In this document: piece by piece, positions 22,717 to 33,100 of the stretch
Layout of the letters: every line of letters begins with the position of its first letter
Position numbering within the stretch: the first letter of the stretch is position 1
NCBI GenBank assembly: GCA_963682055.1
Contig: OY821740.1
Span: forward strand, 6,511,314-6,575,313
Direction of reading: 5' to 3'
DNA: 64,000 bases
Source of the DNA: Primula veris
Lineage: Eukaryota; Streptophyta; Magnoliopsida; Ericales; Primulaceae
Program-made: the position numbers and the translations under genes
The notes under the pieces: model-generated
Seen by the model: only the letters and a program-made list of their open reading frames with translations
The model's database searches: none
What the model was told of the DNA's origin: nothing

Positions 22717-23180
22717 CAGTGTCGGAGCCAGATTTTTGATTGAGCGGGGATTAAAATAGTGAAACAATTCTATATATTTAGGCATGATAGGCGGATTGCA
22801 TATGATATTTAACGGTATTAAACGAGTTTCATTGATTGATTATACAATACAATATACGGAGTAAACAATTTTTTTTTCCAACTTTCTTTAATAGATTTTA
22901 CACCATTTACTTTAATTTTTTTAGTTTAACTAATAAACTGACTGTCATTGTTTAAATTTTCAATGACCTTGAAGTTTTTGAAGGCGTAGTTATAGATCAT
23001 TTGGAAGAAAAAAAATGACATACAGCAAAAAATAACAGGGATTGCAAACAATGAGACTCGAACCTTTGTCGATTTTTACATTTAACCATTAGGCTACATA
23101 CACTTTTGATAAATATATATTACTTGTAAAAAATACAGTTGAGGCTCGAGGCCCCTTAGTCTTTAGCTGGATCCGCCCCT
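22717..23180. mobile_element. MULE-like MITE with 9-bp TSD and internal tRNA-like A and B boxes
   Basis: The ends CAGTGTCGGAGCCAG and CTGGATCCGCCCCT form a short imperfect terminal inverted repeat. They are flanked by CATCATAAC (22708-22716) and CATCATGAC (23181-23189), an 8-of-9 match typical in length of Mutator-like elements. Inside, on the minus strand, TAGCCTAATGGTT (23096-23084) and GGTTCGAGTCTC (23064-23053) match pol III A and B boxes at tRNA-like spacing. Non-coding. Confidence 0.7.
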
Positions 23181-23790
23181 CATCATGACTATCTTTCCTT
23201 TTAAGCATTTTTTTTTTAAAATTCCCCAATTAACTTTCTACACATTTAGTAAAGCTAATGTGAAAGAGTTAAATATGTAAAACTACCTAACAAATTGATT
23301 TTAATTATGCTTATAAAGTGGAACAACCCAAATTAAAAACATGACTTGCAATTTGGAATAAAGTGTTGCTATAACCATCCAAATATCTGACCCAAAAATA
23401 TTAATTGCTCATATGACGGATTAGACGTACAAATCATGTATTATTAAGTGAAAATTATTTTTTTAAATCACAAATAAAATTATTGATTCATCTCATCCGT
23501 CATATCAACAGATAACATTTTTAGATTGCAAATTTGGTAATAAAAAAACATTTTGTTTTGGGATAAGAGTGAATATGCATTTCCTTGTTATTTGATTAGT
23601 ATTTTGCTAAAAAAAATTCGACACCTTCTCCTTCTGTACTTTTTATTTAAAGTAACAAAAGAGCAAATAGAATATTTGATGATATACTACTATGGGGCCT
23701 TTATAGAAAGTATTTTTTAATTTAAAGAAAAAGAAAGTTGTAATTGAAATTGAATCCTCATAAAAAAGAAACTCGTGTAACAGAAGAGCG

Positions 23791-24034
23791 ATGGCGATAG
23801 TATATAGTAGTTGGAATACGTATGGATCTTTAAACCTAGTGAAATACAACCACCATAATAAATTCCCTTATGTTAATAATAATAATCAACACCGCCGTGG
23901 TGGTGGTGTTACGGTGGTGTGTTGTGGTAAAAATTCAACAACAACAGCTTCACAATTCCGAGAGGCTAACGGACTTCAATTCATCTTGCACGACGCTCTC
24001 CTTTCTTCCGGAATCGATATCACCCACGCCAAGG

Positions 24035-24067
<33 letters not shown>

Positions 24068-27000
24068 TAATAGATAGATAGATAGATAGATGTAGGGCTG
24101 GGCAAAAACCCGGAAAAACCGAACCGGACCGATAACCGAATCGAAAAACCGAAACTTTTTCGGGTCGGTTTACAATAAAACCGAAAACCAAAAATAAAAC
24201 CGAAAAACCGAAAAAGCCCACCGAAAATCCGGTCCGGTTCGGTCCAAAAAATACAAAGACCGAAACCGAAAAAAACCGAACCGAAAAATTTGGTCGGTTT
24301 CGGTTTTGCCAAAAACCGAACCGAACCCAGCCCTAGATAGATGGACCGGAAGGTTTATTCTACGGACTTTAACAGTATTCTACGGAATATAGGGAAGATT
24401 ATATAAGCAAAGGCTTCGGTTAGCCAAGTGAGTGAGCGCAGGTAGGCAACGAAAGTCACTGATGGTAAAAGTAAAGAAAGCATTCGCCGGGCCTTTTACC
24501 CAATCAGATAACCTCACCCCGCATAATTCTAAGTGATATACACATCTAATTCACTCGAACCCATATCCAATTCCTTGTTCCGCCGCTGGAATGACCTATC
24601 TATTACTTTTGTGTTTTAAATATATCGCTTTAATTTGGTGGTAATTGGGTTTTGAGTTTGGTTTTCCTTTTTATTGTCGGCATTTGTTTGTTGTTGTTGT
24701 ATCATGATTGGTGTTACGTGTTTTTATTTATTTGTTTTGTGATTTTCCATGTATATGCAGTCGTTTTCAGTCCGCATAAGTTAAGTTGGCGCCGGTATTT
24801 AGACTCGGACGAGGTGCAAAATTAGACTTACGATTTGACATTTAAGTTGAGAACCAAAAAAAATTAGACTTGGTTCTTTCCACATATTTATATCTACCCG
24901 TAGGTTCAAGTCTGTGTAAAGTATATTGGATGATATAGGCTTCAATTCGTGTATCTATTCTGGGAAAATGTTGCTTTATCATTCCCGTACTTTGCTCATA
25001 GCGTCTGTCCGTTTGGTTGTGTATTTTACTAAACACGGATGTATATGGATGTTTTAAGGCTTCGATTCGTGTATCCATTCTGGCAATCTATGCTTTATTT
25101 TTCTCATTATTCGCTTCAGCTGTCTCTTTGTTTCTTTGTTTGTTTTACTAAAGCAGTGGAAATTATAAATATACATTTATGCCAAATTAGAACTGATGTA
25201 TTATTTGCATAAAATGAATGATAGGCGGCAAGAGATGGCTTCTGCTTAGCGATTAAAGAACTGACAAATATTGAGAAGGAAACGAGCATTGCCATAAACA
25301 GAAGGATTGATTTAGGAAAAACAGCTCTACATATAGCAGCAGAAGATGATTCCCTAATTTCACATTCGTCTGTTCCTCTCCCAATTGATGCATTTTTGGG
25401 GAGATTAGATGACCATTCTATGAACTTTTGTTCTCATTATAGCTCTTCCATGAGATCCTCTCCCGAGAATTTCCTCAAGTGTTTAGAGACGTACCTATAT
25501 GTTGACAAGGTAAGAGCATCTACAATAGTGTTGTTATCTCTATTGTTAACTAAAAATGTTAGCTAATAATGCAATTTTGTCTCTCTATTAGGTGTGTTAA
25601 AGTGTGTGTTATCTTTATAGATGTTAAAAACATTGTTAAAGATAACAATCTTTTTAATTGTTATTACTTGATGACATGGCAAAAAAGTTCAACCCACTCC
25701 ACAATTAAAAAAATTCATTGCCAAACCGACGAAATAAGCAATAAGAACAACAAAGACCTTCTCATATAATTAATTAAAAGCTTATAGATAAGAAGCTTTT
25801 TTTTATGAATTGTTTCATCAAACAGTTGGCGTGCATAACATAGATAGACTACAATCAAAGAAATCCACTTTCAATTTCAATATGAAAATATATCACCAAA
25901 TCGTTTGATAACATATCAATTACACAAAACAACAAAATGTTGAATTACAAATACTAACATGTACATAAGTGATCTCTTTAAACCAGTGTAGCAATATTCA
26001 CCGAATCATTCAACCCACATTTTGTTACCCAGCCCTTTATTTACAATTGAATTTTAAAATAAAGATATGTTGAAAATAGATAACTTATTTCCCTATTTAT
26101 AAAATTCCGTCTTTCTGAAATTTGTGAAATTTGGCGGTAATTTATGGCGCTGAAAAAACAGATAAGCACTATATTTTGGATAATTGATTTTTAATTAAAA
26201 TAGATAACATTGTTAAAGTTAAAACTAATGTGGGTGTTTAACTTAATATGCCTATGTGTCATTTAATAGCTTTTTAAATGATGATGTGTCACTAGTTAAC
26301 AATAAAAAGTTAACAATACTATTGTAGATGCTCTAATGATCTATGTAGCTCCCCAACTTAATTTTTTGATAAAACTGTTCTTTGATAACAAGTCACATCA
26401 AATCAAGGAATTTTAAGAGACTAAAGACAAGAGGAAGTATAATATGGGATGGAAGGAAAAGGAAAGTAAAGATATCTTTATATGATGGAGCAAGGCGGCT
26501 CAATTTTTGAGAAATGAAGCCATTATAAAATCGGATCTATTTTTTTTTTCTCTGTAAACGCAACGAAAAAGCAAATGAACTTCTGCAAACATTTTGTCAG
26601 TAAGTTAGTTCAAAAACTTATCTTTGGTAGGGATAAAGGCATATGCTTAGTTGGCCTCCATTATAATTGACCAAGGATGATCCCCTAATTACAGTACCTA
26701 TCTCTATCTAAGTTTTGTTGCTGTCCGTTGTTGAGCTCCTACAGCAAGTTTTTCCCCTATTTGACAATATCCTATTTGTGTGCTCCTCTTGAGAAATTAG
26801 ATGTCGCAATGTTTCTTTGCCTTTTTTCTTAATGCAGACGATATATGGGTCCCAGGTGTGAATCTTATTATCTCATCTGGATGTCTATATAAAACTAGTA
26901 ACGGTCGAATGCTTATAAGGGCATAAGTTATTTTCGAGTTAGCACTCAGCAATCAATTTACACATTTTCTCCTAATAATATACTCCTCGTTGGTGCAGTT

Positions 27001-28745
27001 TCAAGAGGTATCACTTTTCCTTATTGCTCCTGTTATAGTACCTTATTGACTTTGGTAATTTCTTGTGTCAAAGTCAGGGTTTTAGAAGAACTATAGCCAA
27101 GCAGGCAGATCACCGGGCACTTTATCTTCCTTCTGTATGGACTCCTCCTCGTTTATTATTCTTTTGTTACCTTTAAATTATTTTCTCAACTGCAGTAGGT
27201 TTTCTCTTCTTTCAGGTTTTGACACATCGCTTAGGCTCTGCTACAATGCTTTCGCTAATTTACTCCGAGATACTAAAAATGCTTCGATTGTGGGGACTCT
27301 TGGATTTTGATGTTGAAATTTTTTACCCTCATGATCCTCATAGTTTACCTAGAGGCTATGATAAACAGAGAAGTAAGGAATCTGACCAAGCACACATTAT
27401 GACCTCACAATCTCTTCTAGTTGAGGTAACCTTCTCACTTTTTTGTCTTCCGTTTAAGGTCGAAATATTTTGTTTGACTCGTTTTATATCTTAAGCTAAT
27501 CTTTGCGAACTCTTTTAACGCTTGTTTTTATGATTAGTCCATGCAATTGGCTCATGTTTTTACTGCAATTTGTCGATTATGAACAGGTACTGAGAGACCT
27601 GAAATCTGCTTTCTGGCCCTTTCAACGTGATAATACCGAAAGTTTATTCTTAAGGGCTGCACGTGCTGCCAACTGCTCGGACGGATCAAATGATGTTGAC
27701 TTAAGGTATTTTCCGACTTATATTGATTAAAAATAACCCAACAAAATAAGCTCTAGACGATTTTAAATTTCGTCAGGAAATGAGAAGTCTAATTGTTTCT
27801 TTTTTTCGTGTGTTGTAGTGCTTATGAGGTAGCATCTGCAAAAGCTGCTCAACACAGGCTAGAACGTGGAGTTTGGACCAGTGTACGCTTTGGGGATATG
27901 CGGCGTGCACTATCAGGTGCGTAATATTTTGAATTCTTTTAATTTTCTCTGTAAATATGCTCCCAATCTGACACAATTTGCATTTATTCTGCTGTGCTTT
28001 CTTGCACTTTGACAACATGCGCACTTTTTTTCTCGTTACATTTTGCAATAACATATCATTGCAACCAGGCATAGCATAAGGTCCTCATGCTGTGAAAGAA
28101 AATGCTTTATTATTGTAAGAAATCAGTAAAAAATTGTGGAACAATTGACTGGAAATTTCTGAAAATAGTTTGAAGGTAATTGTGATATCCAACAATGAAA
28201 TCGACAGTATCATGTGTTTGCGTTTCTCTGTGTTATGTTCATCTTCAGAAATTCGTCAGCTACTCTGTGGTTGTCTTTCTAAAATGTTGTTAGCTACTAG
28301 TTTTTGCTTCTTTTCTGCATTTGGCAACGATGCTAAGAAAATTATGGTCTGAATATGGATAAATTATGCCTATGTTTTTGTCTCAGCATGTGAGCGCCTT
28401 ATCCTTTTGGAAACTGATCCGAGGGAATTAAGAGACTATGGTGCCCTTCTCTACCATGGTGGATTTTACGAGGAAGCACTGCATTTCCTCAAATACTATC
28501 AAGAGTCAAAGGTAGATTTAGTTCTTGGCGACTTATGAAAGCATTTAAATATACTTTTCTCACAGTAGAGGTATAAGATCAAATATCTTTTGCAGAAATC
28601 ATTATCAATTAATTCGTTTGATGACATGGAAGAAGAAGCGGTGGAGAAACTGATTATACGCCTCGATTTAATTTCTATGGAGGAAGGCTGGAGTACTCCT
28701 GCAAACTCAAAGAGTTTCCTCTCTAACAACACTGAACCGTGGTAA
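23791..28745 (+). CDS. SirB1/transglutaminase-like domain plus TPR protein, function unknown, probably plastid-targeted
   Basis: Eight exons: 23791-24033, 25225-25509, 27078-27134, 27216-27425, 27587-27705, 27819-27916, 28387-28511 and 28596-28745; 428 residues. The first 50 residues are basic and Asn/His-rich with few acidic residues, compatible with an organelle transit peptide. The middle (ALHIAAEDDSLISHSSVPLP, then FRRTIAKQADHRALYLPS and LGSATMLSLIYSEILKMLR) resembles the SirB1 N-terminal / transglutaminase-like core-2 domain found in bacteria and plants. The C-terminal part (ALSACERLILLETDPRELRD, then GFYEEALHFLKYY) looks like tetratricopeptide helices. The catalytic triad of true transglutaminases is not evident, so a binding role is as likely as an enzymatic one. 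The junction of exon 2 (YLYVDK) to exon 3 (GFRRT) is inferred from phase and splice sites. Introns 1 and 2 carry MITEs. Confidence 0.88.
24035..24092. repeat. (CT)n-(TA)n-(GATA)n compound microsatellite at the start of intron 1
   Basis: Begins directly after the exon 1 donor of the SirB1-like gene and ends in a GATAGATG that became the target site of the neighbouring hAT MITE. Confidence 0.95.
24093..24335. mobile_element. hAT-type MITE, 243 bp, in intron 1 of the SirB1-like gene
   Basis: Termini TAGGGCTGGG and CCCAGCCCTA are perfect inverted repeats, flanked by a perfect 8-bp duplication GATAGATG (24085-24092 and 24336-24343). An 8-bp TSD is characteristic of hAT elements. The body is made of many CCGAA/CGGTT words (for example AACCGAACCGAACC), more GC-rich than its surroundings. 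Open frames across it are artefacts of this repetition. Confidence 0.95.
25514..26333. mobile_element. MITE, 820 bp, Harbinger/Tourist-like by TSD, in intron 2 of the SirB1-like gene
   Basis: The ends GAGCATCTACAATAGT and ACTATTGTAGATGCTC are perfect inverted repeats; similarity continues inward for about 40 bp. They are flanked by TAA (25511-25513 and 26334-26336). A 3-bp TWA duplication fits PIF/Harbinger MITEs, but the terminal sequence itself is not the classical Tourist one, so the superfamily is inferred. The insertion begins four bases after the end of exon 2 (25509). Non-coding. Confidence 0.88.
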
Positions 28746-30198
28746 GGGGCAATGTATTATTTGCTCCTCTTTTGTGGATTCTTGAACGAAAGAGACGAGA
28801 TTCCAAACAAACCTCTTTTGCCATGGAGCAGCATCCAAACTGACAATTGGTATTTTGCATGTATGATGAACGTCGAGTCGAGTACACTGGTAAATATAAA
28901 AACCGAAGCGATTAGCGTACTAAAAGGCCAATATCTATATAGGTGTATATTTAAATGGGCAAGTAATTAACTTTGTTGATCACAAAGTCTCTTCTTTCAG
29001 TATCGTACTTTTCTCTTGTTGAAGCCGGTATTATGTAAATGATCGGATGATTATCTTGGGTTTTTTCTTGTTAAGAATATCTCATTTATTTTGTCAGTGG
29101 CTCTGTATTTAATGAAATTGCTAGACCTGTTGTCTTGTCAACATGGTACCACCTGAAAAGTATGTCATTTAGTTGACGTCTGACCCAGTGTACAAGTAAT
29201 TTTTTTACTCAAACTATAATTTACGACACTGGTAGCAACTGATCGATATGTGTTTGATATGCTCATGAAATCAAGGACATAGCTAGGTGGGTACATTTGA
29301 GGGTTGCGGTCTCGCCCATTTTGATAATTTGAAGAAAAGTCAATATTTAATATAAAGGGCTTGTATAAAGGACTCATTTCGATAAAAAAAAAACTCGAGA
29401 CTGTATTTTATGGCAAGTTTACCCACGCTACACTTGGTATTTGGGATCATTTTATATTTTGCTCTCCTTGTTTATAAAACGCTGGTTACTTGCCGATTTT
29501 AGACTAATATGCTGGCTTATATGGTACGATACTATAAAACTTCAGGCTTTCTTAGACCAAAAAATGCAAAAAGAATCAGCTTTCGAACCGTCAAACAAAT
29601 ACAATTCATTGATGGAAAAAAGAGCAGCGTAAAACTGAAGGCAAAAACCACCAAACTCAACATCTTTAATGGAGTATATTCTTGATCCTTTGTTGAGAAA
29701 AGGGCACAATCTTTTCGGTACTGTTACAGGCCATTAAATTTCGTAAAAAAATATGTTCTGGTTACGTTATCATAAGATTATTCTGTGCCTCAAACATTTC
29801 AATGCGAACTAGAATAAAAAATCAGTCACAAATAAATTAATTCACATTTTAATTTTCCTTTCTGTACATCCACTTTTATTGAGTGCTGAAACCTCAACAG
29901 CTGCTCACCTTCGGACCCGAAAAAGTTAAGAAGGACACCTCGTCAAGTACCCCCCCTATTAAGAAAAAAACTTATTACAATTACATCCGGCTCGAATAAC
30001 TCGGATGTTGCTAATCTCTACATCCGCTAAAAAAAGCTTCACATCTCTAGCTAAAAATTACATTGTATTCATATTTAGACTAGAAAAAAATGAAGAGCCG
30101 TGGCAGATTCTGGGGGTTACTTTTTTTCGTATCTGTTAGCCTGTATAAACTGTAAATCATATCCAAAATTGTTTTACAGCATCACTATTAGTGGAGTT
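28746..30198. other. Convergent intergenic region, 3' flanks of the SirB1-like and PIP5K genes
   Basis: About 1.45 kb shared by two converging genes, so it should hold both 3' untranslated regions and polyadenylation sites. AT-rich; no repeat with clear ends and no further gene seen. Confidence 0.5.
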
Positions 30199-33100
30199 TC
30201 AAGTGTCGTCTTTAAATACTCTCAATATAAAATCTCGAAAACGTCTAGAGTATTGCTTTGGATCGACTGAAGATATTGATGTTGGGTCATATTGGAAAGA
30301 CTTGTAAGCATGTTCAAGCTTTTTGCTAATATCGTAGTCTTGTAATATATCAATTATTCCAAAGAAGAGGACAACATCGAACATCTCTCCTGTTGCTTCT
30401 CCTATTAATTGAAGCTCGTTATCGCCTTTTCTTACCATTTGTTCGACCCGTGCTGACATGTTTATGCCTAATGTTGTGGATACCAATCTGCCAACATTGT
30501 CAAATAAATATAATTAGAACTGATAATGAGGAATTATATAGTCGTAAATGTATACTTAATTTTATGACAGGTGGAATATCAGTCATTTCACTCTTGTAAC
30601 TGATAACGGCAGATGGGGTTGATGAATGATCTTTTTTTCCCGAATAAGTAGAATCATTGAACACACGTATTTCGAATGCTATTTAATAGAAATCACCAAG
30701 ATGTAAGGTTGTCTATGAAATGTTAGCACAACAAGCCTTTGTTATTCATCAAATCACAGTCAATAAATTACTTCAATTCCAATAACAACTAAAAGCAAAA
30801 TTTTATATCAGGATATTTCTAGTTCTCATAAGTACGTCTGGTTCTGCAAATAAAAAGTGAAAACGCGGCTTCTATAAGAAATATTTAAGAGTTTAACCAG
30901 TTCAATGCACAGTCATATTTGCTGGATTTTTGTACTGTTTTTTTTATCAGTGAACCAAAATAACCTGATGATGAAAGGAGTTAAAATATCCCATTTTGTG
31001 TCACAGATCCAGCAAAACAAATATTTAAAGAAAAGAAAAGAACTCCAACATTGAACCAATCAAGCCTAACATTAAAATTCAGTCTTTTCAATTTTTGCCA
31101 GTAAAAGTTGTACCTATCAGGGTCCAACTGAAGCTGATCCATATCAGCTATAGAAAGACGATGAGGTGTACCACCACCACCAGGTGTGCTGAATCCAGAT
31201 TTACGAGCAACTTCTTGTCGTGTGTAAGAAGTGTTATGTCGAAAATGAAGACCCACTAACAGACTATAGTCCATAATACCCTCTTGTTCAAGGAACTCAC
31301 AATCTTTGTCTACTTGTCTACATTAACAAATAAACGTAAAAAAAAAAAATTACAGACAGCAAGTAGCTACATAACACGTCGTAACTGTCTGAACAACTGA
31401 AAAAATGATTTTTTTGGTTGACGAAGCACCACAACAAATTAGTAAAAGTCTATAGAAATTCCGTCATGATGTAATGTTTATGAGTTTGGACAATTTTCGA
31501 AAGCTTTTCAGATAGAAGTTATATTATAAAGATCCATTTCATTTTCTGTGTTTTGAAAATTTTCACCAGGCTTTGTTACTCCCACTATTTCATAAAGTGA
31601 CCCTCACTCTATTTGTAGTATGAGTATGATTCTCCCGCACTAAAAATCTTCATTAACTGAGTTATAAACTTATAATAAACGATCTGGTAAAAAAGAGCAA
31701 AGTTATCAAATAAAGTTTATTTACCTGCAGAACTCGAGGAATGACATTTTATCCAAACGGAAAAAGAAGTTTAAATCAAGATCTTTGAGAGTTGTCGTTG
31801 CCTCAATTTCTTCTTCTGGTTTAACTGTTATACGACCATGTGATGAACCTTTTAGATCAAAGCGCCTGTGAATGGGGGACTCTGCACAGAACAGATTCCC
31901 CATTATCACAAATCGTACCTGACATATATCACCATGTTATATGAGTTCATATGAATTTGGAGACGGCTTGTAAAGAATTTTGGAAATTATAACTTGTGGT
32001 ATTTATATCAGAACGTACCTTCTTTTGGGCTGTTCCTGTTAACTTTACACAATGTAGCCCAAAAAATCTGGTGACGAGAGTGTTTTCATAAGACCGAACA
32101 TGCTTGTAATAAGCTGGCAACATTCTTATTAGTACCTACCAGGGAAATCGATTAGTCGGGACAGTTAAAATGTATAAATATTAATTATTACACTGTAGTG
32201 GCTGGAACTTTAGGCAAAAAGTGATTGAAAAATGGAACTGGATCCAGTTTAAATTTCCAGCTTTTATAGTCAAAACAGCAAAGCAAAAAACTTTACAAGT
32301 AAAATAAAACAAAACAAAATAAAAGGCCCAGCTAAAAAGTTGTGATCACACTAATATAAAACGAGGTAAAAATTAAGATTGATATTCTCAAAAGCAAATT
32401 AGAACCAAGCAATTACTTTGACTTCTGCTTTCTTCATAGTCTTTATCATGTACTTGTCATCATTTGTTAAGTAAAAAAAGCTTCCACTTTTTCCAGGGGA
32501 AGAAAGCTCTCTAAGAGCATCATCCCCGCATAGGGATATCATGTAATCAGCAGCGTCCACCTTGAATAATTTCCTAAGCGTCCTGTTCAGAATTTTCGGC
32601 AAACATAAATTCTTGTTTAGAATAATTCATAAATAGCATGCTTGTTAACTTGACTAATCTTGACTGACAAAAGAAGAAGTTCTTGGCAATCTTGAAGGGA
32701 AACAAGAGAAGAAATGTTGAATAAATCTGGTTTCACGGATAGAGTTAGTAGTAAGATCATAAGGGATGAAGGGAAACAAAAAAATATGTTCTTAGTTGAT
32801 GTTTTTATTTATTTATTACAAACAACACCCTTAAAACGTTAGTGAAACTCAATAGTCCAAAAGCGTAGATCATACACATCGAAACTCACATGACTAGGAA
32901 TTTTGAAATAATGAAACATATCTGGCTAATATATGCTTATCAGTTTATGCATAAGCCGAATTTAAGCTAAGAACCTACCTTCACTGAGCGGGACTCAAAT
33001 CTATTATTTGCTGGAAAAATTAGAATGTTCTTGATAATTATCATTTTGTAACCTAAACTTGTTGAATGCGCTATCCGCTGTTATTTTTACCTGTTGATAG

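Larger units (their letters stand above)
21628..23790. other. Divergent intergenic region between TRX z and the SirB1-like gene
   Basis: About 2.2 kb that must hold the promoters of both outward-facing genes. It contains a G-rich tract beside the TRX z ATG and one 464-bp MITE (22717-23180). The rest is AT-rich without recognisable coding sequence. Confidence 0.55.

Noticed and set aside
23976..24312. Minus-strand frames rich in Phe-Gly-Phe-Arg
   Set aside because: Produced by the CCGAA word array of the hAT MITE, not by a protein gene.
24400..24600. Moderately GC-rich stretch in SirB1-like intron 1 that might be a retroelement piece
   Set aside because: Contains CACTCGAACCC-like sequence, but no matching second box, tail or flanking duplication.
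30487..31114. Possible extra exon between PIP5K exons 8 and 9
   Set aside because: Joining exon 8 (LDPDR) directly to exon 9 ([10 protein letters not shown]) keeps phase and matches the family length; no conserved residues are missing except a Trp that relatives have after the Arg.
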